From Chloromonas sp. AAM2 (taxonomy: Eukaryota; Chlorophyta; Chlorophyceae; Chlamydomonadales; Chlamydomonadaceae), in the NCBI GenBank assembly GCA_004335635.1, contig QAXH01002554.1:1-17037 (forward strand): a stretch of DNA of 17,037 bases, given 5' to 3'. This document shows positions 9,058 through 17,037 of the stretch, piece after piece. Within the stretch, counting starts at the first letter, position 1. Every line of letters starts with the position of its first letter. The position numbers and the translations under genes are program-made. Under the pieces are notes generated by a model, which was not told where the DNA came from, did not search any database, and saw nothing but the letters and a program-made list of their open reading frames with translations.

Positions 9058-9504
9058 TTGTCTTTACAGCTGGGGTTTGAAGCGCACTTGACAATACGGC
9101 GCAGCAGAGAATGCGCCGCGCCTTGACGATGCAGATACACGTAGTAGCTGCAGCTTGGCGGACAAGTCAAGCGAGCCTTACAGCGGATTTCCGGCAGACA
9201 CGTGCTGTCAACAGGCCAAAGTTCTGAGCTGTTGCCAGCAGCGCACTGTGCTTGAAAGAATAATCGCGCTATGACAACTGGTCATGCATGCACTTCGTGC
9301 CACGAGCAGAGAAGCATGGAGCTGTCCTTGAACTCCCAGATCAAATTCAAACTCAGCCGACACATTTCGTCAAAAAAAGCAAAACCCATACACAATCATT
9401 GAATGGTATAAATAACAACATCATCAGTAGCAGCTGCAAAATGGTTCTGGGCATGGCAAGTGGAAACTCATGTCTGCAATGCATCAGGTACTGTAGAAAC
9501 CACC
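9058..9504. other. Spacer: NEDD1 5' region and OPR gene 3' region
   Basis: Both neighbours are on the minus strand, so this spacer holds the OPR gene 3' UTR and the NEDD1 promoter and 5' UTR. I see no convincing coding exon. A TATAAATA at 9408-9415 is on the plus strand, where no gene starts. Minus-strand TGTAA occurs at 9182-9178 and again at 9068-9064, the second only a few bases before the NEDD1 ATG. Confidence 0.6.
9178..9182 (-). terminator. Candidate poly(A) signal of the OPR gene
   Basis: TGTAA on the minus strand, about 323 nt past the OPR stop. The next one, at 9068-9064, would overlap the NEDD1 leader, so this one is preferred. The motif is seen; its use is inferred. Confidence 0.45.
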
Positions 9505-12500
9505 CTAGTAGAACTTGGCAATGGCCACGTCTCTCTGTTCATGGTGAATGCGCCCATGTTCATGGTCTTCGCTTGTGTCATGGTTATCATTTATACCCAT
9601 GTCCTCCAACCAGCCTTGTGGCGGCGGCACAGGCATGCACTTGGCCAGGCCATGTGCAGACGCAAGCCATGCAGCTAGATCACGTGGCTGCCTGTTGGAT
9701 CCCCACATGGCCTGTTGCTCTGCAGCCCGATACAACGCCATGCACACCTGCTGCTGGTGTACAGTCCCAAGGCCATGCACAAACCCAGCATTCAAAAGCA
9801 CACCCCAGATGCTCAGCATGTCCTTGACACCCGCACCACGCGCCTGCTCAGGTGCACCCACCATACCATGTGCAGCATCTAACAGCATGCCGCGCACTCC
9901 ACGTGGTGCATGCACCTGCACCCCATGTGGCTGCCTGGCTTGTCTCTGTGCGGCGGTCGCAACTGCTTGCTGCTCTTCTAACAGCAGTTGCAGGCACCTG
10001 CGTCCTACCAGCTGCATCAAGGAACCTGAAGCAGCCAACGGCTGCTGTGGCTGGCCCAGTCCCTGATCTGTATTCTCTGCACCAGCCATGTGATGAACAT
10101 TGAAATCAAAGTGCACCACGTGCTGACGTTGTGCAGCTGCTTCACGTGCAGTCTGTGGAGCTGACCCACCATTGGCATGGCGGCATGGTGTGCATGGCCA
10201 GCAACGAGCTCCCAAGGCTGTCATGGCCTCAAGCACATGCGTCAGCTGAGGCAGGCTGTACACGTGCAGACTGTTGCAGCAGGCCTCCAAGAGCAAGCAC
10301 AGCTGGTGCTCAGTCAAAGGCGCAGCCGCAGCCCTGAGATACCTTGCTCGTGCCGGCCCAAGCCCACCTTCCCCTCTCTCATTTCCCATGCATTCGCCAT
10401 CTGCATCCTGCTCCATGCCTCCCTCTGTTCGTCGCCTCTCTTCTGCGCCTTCATGCTGCTGTTGCAAGAGGGGGGACTCCTGCAAGCCTCTGACAGCAGC
10501 ACTGTCTGCATTGGAACTAGCACGTGGGTACACGTCTGGGACCAGCAGTGCAGCCAGTCCCTGGATTAGTGATGTCACGTCCGCTGGTGCTGCAGCCACT
10601 GCCTTCTGCCGCAGTGCAGCCAGGATGCCAGGAACGAAACTAGCAGCCACCAGCGGCCCGCCCGGCATCTTCACCGGGCCAACGTCATCACCCCCATGCA
10701 CTGGCCTGTGAGCATCCGCCATCACACCCAATTTAGCATCCGGCCCTTGCCATTGCTGGCTGGCTGCATCTGCTTTGCTAACCAAGCTCGTCGGTGTGTT
10801 GGCGTCTGCATCCCATGCCATAGGTGCTGGTTGAGGTGTTCTCCCAATCTCATGCCCCAAAAGTGTGTATCGAGAGCACAGCACCAGTGACCACACTAGA
10901 TGTGCTAAGTTGGCTGGTGCGCAATGGGCCAGCTTGTCCCGAGCTATCCTGAGTGCCTGCTCTAACTCTGTCTGCGTCACAAGGCTCTCACTGGGGCCAA
11001 ATCGCCTGCTACCTCGCTCGCCCATGCCTGTTTCTCGGCTGGCCAGCACCTGCTCACTAGCTGCTAGGCCACGTGGTTGCTGTGGCCTAAGTACGTGACC
11101 TGACACGTGGCCTTGCATGTGGCCTGACTGGGTCTGATCAGCACTGTTTCCTCGGAAGTTGGAACTTGCAGAATAGGCGTGGATTTCAGTGCTCGCCGCA
11201 AACGGTTGGTGACCAAGAGACGTTGGTAGGGAGAAACCGTTGCTGGTGTGGTTGTGAACAGCGGCAGTGGCAGGTGGCATGCTGCCTGGCAGCGTGATGG
11301 GAGTCTGCTTGTCAGATTGCGGCTGCGATGGTGGAAGCAATGCCGTGTTTTGAGTGCCAGTGGCTCCTGTACCTGTTGGCTGGTGTGGCTGAGCTTGCAG
11401 CAGCTGCATGGCTAGCAACGCTGGAAACCACCTCTTGGCTGGAATCTGATGCCCATAACGCAGCAGGCTCATGCAGAGAGTGGTCTGCAGCCAAGAGGGT
11501 GGGCGAAACCCCAGAGCACCAAGGCAGGCCAGTACCTGTGCGCCCACAACGGGCTGCATGTGACGCATGTGCCTAGAAACTGCCACCACGTATGCTTGCA
11601 TCCAGGCTGCTGGGGGCCGGTAGTTGAGCTGGGTGGTTGCATCCAGCAGAAGTACCAAGCCCTGGAGTACAGCAGGACAACAGACAGACAAACTATGCAT
11701 ATCACTTGCATTCAGAAAACTGGTGGCAAACTGCTACCAGTTTTCTAGCGCAAACATGCTTTTATCTTATGTAAGGAAAAATGCGTGGATTGTATCCAAT
11801 TGATTGGGCAGCAGTGGTGACACTTGATGAGGCCCAGACCTGTGAGCCTGCTCCACAGCTACACTGAGTGCATCACAGGTGTATGGCCAACACCATGGGC
11901 ACCTGCTATCCCCGGTAGGGATTGGGCGGCAATCACAGGCTGTTCAATGCTGCACTACTCACAATACAAAGCTCTGAGAATCACTATAGCCTCGTCTGGA
12001 TTCAGCATAGTTCAAGCAATGCTTGGTTAGACCTTGCAAAGTCTTGCATGTAGAGGGCCTTACAAAACCCTGCATGTTGGGATCCGCACCTGGAGCGTGA
12101 AGTTTTGCATGCGTGCTGCAGCACACTCCATGGCATGGGCCATCCATGCAAATGGTGGCGGCACCTTCCAGTTGCAGACTGCCACCAACATCATCATCAA
12201 ATCCTGCACAGGCATGCACACACGACGCATTTGCAAGTAGCTGAGCCTGATACAGTTACACATGAACAAAAAAAAAACGCCAGAACCGCATGCTTATCTT
12301 GTGCTCCACACCTGGTTGCTTTAGGTCGACATTGAGACTAATATCTCATTGGAGCGATTCATAGTGTTGGCCTAAAACCTTTGACAATTGAAAGCTTTGA
12401 ACACTCATGGACCTGTGGTCCACACCTTGTCACACAGATCAACAATCACATGGCTGAAACCGGCAGCATATGTTGGCTGCCCGTACTGTGCTGACCTGCT

Positions 12501-15179
12501 TGATGATGAACGTTGACAATTGACTGTGCAGGCGTGTGTGCCCGTTCCCCCACGTACCTGGGGTCGTGCCGAGGGCATGTACGCGGCTGTGGTGCTCAGA
12601 AAGCAGCGGTGGAAGGCCGGCAAGGGCTGGTGCTGGAACAGAACCAGTGCATACGCCAGTGTGGACACGCTCTGTGCCAGGCCGGATGAGTGGGCACTGG
12701 AAAGGCCCGGGGATGCACCCAGGGCCTGGGAAGCAACAGCAGCCGCATTGCGTATTGTCAGTGTTTGGCAGGTATGGTAGAACAAATCGATTTCAGTGAG
12801 GTGTACCTTCTCAAGGTTGATGTGTGAGCTCGTGTAAGTGAGGTGCCTTTGATGATGGAGCAACATGCCAAAAACTGAAGTGCGCTCCCTGCTGCAGGGT
12901 ACAGTAACAGTCACGACTAAACTAGCAATTGACACTCCACTTGTACAGCAGCAACAATAGACAGTTTTGTTACTGTCAGTGTAAATCAGGTGCAACTGTA
13001 CAACGCAGCTTATTGTTGTTGGTGTATGCAGGTACGGCAGAACAATAGTCCAAGGAGTGCAATGTACGGATGACAATGACGGAGCACATGACGAACGCGG
13101 TTGGCATGAGATGACGGATTGGACTAGATACCATGGCATTTGCTTAACTCAGCAGAGGCTTTGCATCAGCAACCCTCCTAACATCAGCAAGGCAGGTTCA
13201 CGCTGTCACATGTCACGAGAACTGGAGGTGCCTTGCCGTGACTTGGAGTTTCCAAGGGTGTGACAGGCATCATTGCGGCGACTACAGTAATGACTAACCT
13301 AGCAAGTGGCACCCATTTGCTACAGCAGGGGTCTGAGCATGACTGCTGAATGTCTCCTTGCTGCAATGTGGCATGCAGGATGGCGTGTGTGTTGCCTCAC
13401 CTGCATGAGCAGCTGCGCTCTGTGAAGGCATGCATCCAACATCTCGGGCTCTGGCGCTAGCCGCAGACGCGCCAGGGCCCGTGTAACCATAGCCACACAC
13501 CTAAGCTCGCTGGATGCCCCTGCTAGGCCCCCATGCCAGCCATATGCATCTGCACTCCTCGCTCCCTCCGTGTGAGGGCGGTCATGTGGCCTGGCCTGAT
13601 GGTGGACTGCCGTCATGTGCTGCATGAACACAGCCAGCATGCGCCGTGTCCATGCATCAGGCGGGCGCCAGTCCAACTGCGCCATTGCCCATGCAGCTAT
13701 GGCTAGATCGTGCATGGAGTAATGACTGAGCTTCCCGGCAGATGCATGCGCCCAGCGTTTGAGCCATAGCTGTGTGGGTGGCATGCCCAGGCGGGCAGTG
13801 CTCCATAGCATGGTGGCCTGGATGCGTGGGCTTGCACCATGCATGTGCGGTACGCATGCCTGCATGAGCGTCTCTGTCAGCTGGGCTGCTTCCTCAGCAA
13901 GCTGCAGGGAGGCCATGGCATGTAGGCACATGCCCAGTCCAGGGGCATCCATGCAGCTCAGGCGGGACAGCAGCATGGGCGCCCACACTTTCAGTGCAAA
14001 CTGTTGCAAGCTTGCTAAGGCGTCGGGCCGCATAGTGGTCTGCATGTGAGGGCTGGGCAGCTCCCAGCTTTCACTGTGGATTCCAGCTGCACGTGCTGCA
14101 TGGTCTGCGCCAGACTGACTGAATGATGATGTCGCATTGAGGCCATTTGCAGAGTAGTTGGTGTTGGGTGGCTGGTGTGAATGCCGATGTTGTCCAGCTG
14201 ACTGCTGTGCTGTGGCCTGATGATCTGCATGTGCATTCTCATGCCCTTGCGTGCCTGTGCCTTGCTGCTCACTTGAGCTAGTGCTATTTAGTACCCTGGG
14301 CGTTGCAAGCCTGGCCAGGGCAGTGCCAATGGCAGTCACGGCCTGCACATCAAGCTCTGCAGGGTTAACAGTTTGCAGGGCCTGTTTGAGATCATGCAAG
14401 CTCTGGCAGTTGCCCGGCCGCAGCTGCTTAACAAACTGCTTGTTCGCAAAGCTAAGGGACTCTACTGGCTCAACTGCAGGGCCGAGTGATGGTGATGATT
14501 GTGTGTGGGAGCGCCGTGGGTGATGGTCTGGCTGTGGCGTGCTGAGCTGCACTGGTGCATTGTGTGTGTGTAACTTGGGGCGTGGCTGTGACTGTGCTGG
14601 CTGCGGTGGCTCGGCCTGTGTCTGGGCCTGTGTCTGTGTCTGTGCGAGTGGCTGGTGCGGCTCCGGTGGCCGGTGCGGCTGTGGTTGTGTGTGAGATGAA
14701 GCAAGCTGTTGCTTTGGCTGTGCCCGCGGCTGTGGCTGTGCCCATGACTCGTCCTGTGGTTGCTGTGGCTGTGAGTGTGGGTAGGCACTACGCTGGCTGG
14801 GCAATGGCTGCGCCAAAGGCTGGTTGCATTCCTGCGCAGCCTGTGTCACTGGGTCAATAGGTGGCTGTAAGTGTGTGCCTTGAGACGAACAATGCTGCTC
14901 CTGGGACACCAAGACACTGCACCGAGGTAGAGCAGCTGGAATAGAACCAGCTGGCTTGGTACATTGCCTGCTACCTAGCTTGCGTGAGGGTGTGAGAGCT
15001 TGCTTGCATGACAGTTGTCGGCCCTGTTGGCTGTTGGTAGCTGCAGTGCTGTGTGCAGCTTGTATTGCTGTGGCACGATGTCTGAGATGTCTGCTAGTTG
15101 CTGCTCTGGCGTGCCCCTGTGTGTGGGTGTGTGGCAGGCGTGCAATGAGAACTGGGAACCTCACACCTGAGCCAGCCAT
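9505..15179 (-). CDS. OPR (octotricopeptide repeat), TBC2-like protein, likely organellar
   Basis: Three exons on the minus strand: 15179-13401, 12725-12558 and 11661-9505. Both junctions are phase 0 (CAG|GTGAGG and CAG|GTACGT donors), giving 1367 residues. Repeats with a PPPEW-like signature appear as MPPTQLW (about residue 466), RPPDAW (505), QPLPAFH (626), RPPAAW (664), RPPSW (702) and VPPPQGW (1327). They are preceded by helices such as ATMLWSTARLG and LAIAAWAMAQL. The spacing from QPLPAFH to RPPAAW, across the exon 2/3 junction, and from RPPAAW to RPPSW is exactly 38 residues, the OPR period. That confirms the splicing. Chlamydomonas OPR proteins such as Tbc2 bind chloroplast mRNAs to control translation or stability; the target here is unknown. 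The first 40 residues from MAGSGVRFPV are Arg/His/Ala-rich and acid-poor, like a transit peptide. A long Gln/Pro/His linker follows. The frame stays open upstream to 15638, so an earlier ATG is possible. Confidence 0.85.
11714..11746. repeat. Inverted repeat (hairpin) in OPR intron 2
   Basis: AGAAAACTGGT at 11714-11724 is matched exactly by ACCAGTTTTCT at 11736-11746. Inside it one G-T and two G-C pairs extend the stem to 14 pairs around a five-base loop. It lies about 50 nt upstream of the exon 3 acceptor (11662). Confidence 0.8.
12030..12120. repeat. Degenerate repeats of CCTTGCAAA/TTTTGCATG type in OPR intron 2
   Basis: Similar stretches occur around 12032 (CCTTGCAAAGTCTTGCATGT), 12057 (CCTTACAAAACCCTGCATGT) and 12100 (GTTTTGCATGC). 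They lie within the intron 12557-11662, which has no recognisable exon. Confidence 0.45.
12726..13400 (-). other. OPR intron 1, no other gene seen
   Basis: This is the intron between OPR exons 1 and 2 (donor GTGAGG at 13400, acceptor TTGCTTCCCAG ending at 12726). The minus frame stays open upstream of exon 2 for part of this stretch. That extension has no OPR pattern, and the acceptor has a good pyrimidine tract. Confidence 0.65.
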
Positions 15180-15472
15180 AACATCAAGAAATGTACGTGC
15201 AATACTAACCACATCGTCTAGAAGGGTATGCACGCCTGCTCTTCCTCCTCTTGTTTCAAGGCCCTGGTACAAATTGTGGGGCTGGTGGTTGAGCTGCCAT
15301 TGGACATTCATCGCAAGTTTACCACAATGCGCCAAATGTGATCCATCTGAGAGGTAGCAAACAATCGATTGTGGCATCAGCTGTGCTTTTGCTGTGAAGT
15401 CGTGAACGCCGATCGCAAGACATCGCGAAACGTACTTGCGGCAGTTGCTCGTTGGCCACGCACGCACCGGCG
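15180..15472. promoter_or_regulatory. Divergent promoter region between the OPR and U32 genes
   Basis: About 293 bp separates the chosen start codons of the minus-strand OPR gene and the plus-strand U32 gene, so both promoters must lie here or overlap the genes. I see no TATA box. A perfect 12-base palindrome, ACAATCGATTGT, sits at 15361-15372, with ATTG on both strands (CCAAT-box-like). The limits depend on the two start codons, neither of which is certain. Confidence 0.5.
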
Positions 15473-17037
15473 ATGGACCCTCGCAGAGTCCGCAAATCAG
15501 TTGCCTACAGCTCAATCGGTGCCATAATGACCTTACAAGGCTCGCTGCCTCTCGGTCCAAGGGCCCTGCTCGGCCGTGGCGCACAACCCTTTCAAACCCT
15601 GGCCGCCACAAAGTGTGTTTTTCGCTTATCATTTGCATGCTGCCACCCGCCTCAAGACATCATGGGTGCAAGGGACAGTCTTCAAGCTCAAGTTCCAAGG
15701 CTCGCTGCATGTCCCTGCTCGTACACCACTACTTGTGAATGCCACTCCAGCTCTGCACGCATATGAAAACCCTTCTACAATGCCTGCATGTCGTCTTGCC
15801 AGCGTCCACATGCCTGTCTGCTACTTGCTTTGCAGGCCATTGACCCGTAGGCAGCTGTTGCAGCTGGTTCGTTCCATTGCCAATGGTGGGCCCAGCAGCG
15901 GTGCGGGCAGCACAGGCACGTACACCAGTGTGGACAGCGATGGAGGGTACAGCGCAGCAGACAACCCGCAGTCAAGGAAGAATCCACTGCTGTACCAAAC
16001 GCTGTCGAACGCAGAGGTGGGTTACACTGTTTGCCGCTGAAATGGCCTTGTAAAATGGTTGCATTCCAGCTACTAGCCAACTGTCAAGTAATTTGCTGGC
16101 TGGCCAGTCTAAAGGAGAAGGCATTGATGGTGTCACGCGCTGTTGGTACGGTGCTTTTTTCTGCACACACCTGCATGCGCACACAGACACAGGCTTAGTA
16201 GTTGCAGCTTATATCATTTGGCAGTTATGCGTTGTGCAGTGGTGTTGTACGACGCTCCTGATGCACCTGCCATGGTGTGGCAAAGTAGACAAACACCTGC
16301 ATAAGTACTCGCATGTTGCTTGCACATGATCAGTGCACCTAATGCACCTGTACCAGGCGCCAGCAGCTGCAGCTGCCACCCAGCACCAGCCACCCGGCAT
16401 CCCCTCCACCCCACACGCCAGCCAGGGTGGCGCTGTCAGCATGCTGATCAACACCCAACCGACCAACCAACCACCAACCGCTCCAACCGGCACCAGTGGG
16501 GCTGCACGTGGGCTGGTTAAGCCGGAGATCCTGTCGCCTGTGGGTGGCTGGCCGCAGCTGAGAGCTGCAGTGGAGAATGGTGCAGACTCGGTGTACTTCG
16601 GGCTGACAGATTTCAACGCCAGGGCACGGTGGGTGCAGTTTGTAGAAAGGGTCCAATAACATGCTACTATGCAATGGAAATGGCAGTTGTGGGCAACCTT
16701 TGGGGTCAGGGAGGGTTTGGAAGTAGGCCAGGGGCGTCGGCTAGTCTCCAGTCAAACAGAACTGCTTGCCTGACATTTCCAGCATGAGATGTCCTACAGT
16801 GCTTCATGAGATGGCAGGAACTGTAGGCTGGAACTAAAGAATGCATATGTTGGATCGGTTTGAATTGTCAACCTGAGTCGCTGATAATGGGGTTGTCTGG
16901 GAAGCATGATCTGTGTGTACGTCTTGCAGTGCGAGTAACTTCACTCCTGAGGAGCTGCCCGAGGTCATGACCTACCTCAGGGACAGGGTAGGGGGGCATG
17001 AGGGCGCGACTGGGGCAGGGACAGGATAGGGGGGCAT
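15473..17037 (+). CDS. Peptidase U32 family protein, organelle-targeted (3' partial)
   Basis: Proposed exons: 15473-15612, 15836-16016, 16357-16628 and 16930-16987, with consistent phases (2, 0, 2, 0). The gene continues beyond the right edge. Exons 3 and 4 encode [20 protein letters not shown], then [18 protein letters not shown], then [19 protein letters not shown]. This is the conserved start of the U32 domain as in plant and bacterial members (E-L-x-P-A/V-G, GADAVYFG, FNARAR). Before it lie about 160 residues without acidic clusters and rich in Arg, Ser, Ala, Pro and Thr, as expected for a transit peptide and linker. Bacterial U32 proteins include TrhP (tRNA) and RlhA (23S rRNA), which take part in RNA hydroxylation, as well as proteins named collagenase-like proteases; which applies here is unknown. 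The start is uncertain: an ATG at 15780, in frame with exon 2 through an unspliced 15780-16016, is a fair alternative. Exons 3 and 4 are secure. Confidence 0.88.
16978..17037 (+). repeat. 22-bp direct repeat copying the U32 exon 4 donor
   Basis: The 22 bases at 16978-16999 span the exon 4 end and its donor. They recur at 17016-17037 (period 38) with one change: the G of the donor GT becomes A, so the second copy reads AGG|AT and cannot serve as a GT donor. The window ends exactly at the end of the second copy, so the array may continue. Confidence 0.85.

Noticed and set aside
9408..9415. TATAAATA as a promoter element
   Set aside because: It is oriented on the plus strand, where no gene starts, and it is about 350 bp from the NEDD1 start on the other strand.
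12405..13139. The whole 244-codon minus frame as one OPR exon
   Set aside because: Only the 12558-12725 part carries the OPR pattern and has good splice sites in phase with its neighbours; the rest is intron.
13759..14860. Plus-strand frames of 90-101 codons over OPR exon 1
   Set aside because: They are antisense shadows of a long coding exon rich in CA/TG words. They have no splice context or family match.

Overview
The window looks like nuclear DNA of a green alga, probably chlorophycean or volvocalean. Every gene is cut by GT-AG introns of about 220-925 nt. The intergenic spacers carry TGTAA, the green-algal poly(A) signal. One gene codes for an OPR/TBC2-like protein, a family expanded in green algal organelle biology. 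Base composition is milder than in Chlamydomonas reinhardtii, so I do not name a species.

Layout, left to right. (1) 1-976, plus strand: the last two exons of a P-loop kinase of the uridine kinase/phosphoribulokinase superfamily. The gene starts left of the window. (2) 977-2718: a spacer between convergent genes holding two copies of a dispersed repeat. Two more copies sit in flanking introns. (3) 2719-9057, minus strand: a complete ten-exon NEDD1 gene (gamma-tubulin ring complex targeting factor) of 607 codons. All splice phases agree, and the WD40 N-terminus and C-terminal helical region are both recognisable. Its introns carry several minisatellites, among them a 20-bp array with a CACGTG palindrome in most units. 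(4) 9058-9504: spacer between two minus-strand genes. (5) 9505-15179, minus strand: a three-exon gene for a protein of about 1367 residues with degenerate 38-residue OPR repeats (PPPEW-like), probably organellar. (6) 15180-15472: a short divergent spacer. (7) 15473 to the right edge, plus strand: the 5' part of a peptidase U32-family gene with a transit-like leader.

The genes do not form a single pathway. The OPR gene and the U32 gene are head-to-head about 300 bp apart. Both may act on organellar RNA, since bacterial U32 proteins such as TrhP and RlhA take part in RNA hydroxylation, so shared regulation is a reasonable hypothesis. I see no mobile element with coding capacity, no CRISPR array, no rRNA or tRNA gene, and no clearly new multi-gene system. 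The best leads are the dispersed repeat that ends in a poly(A) signal, the duplicated NEDD1 splice donor, the OPR/U32 divergent pair, and the excess of CACGTG.
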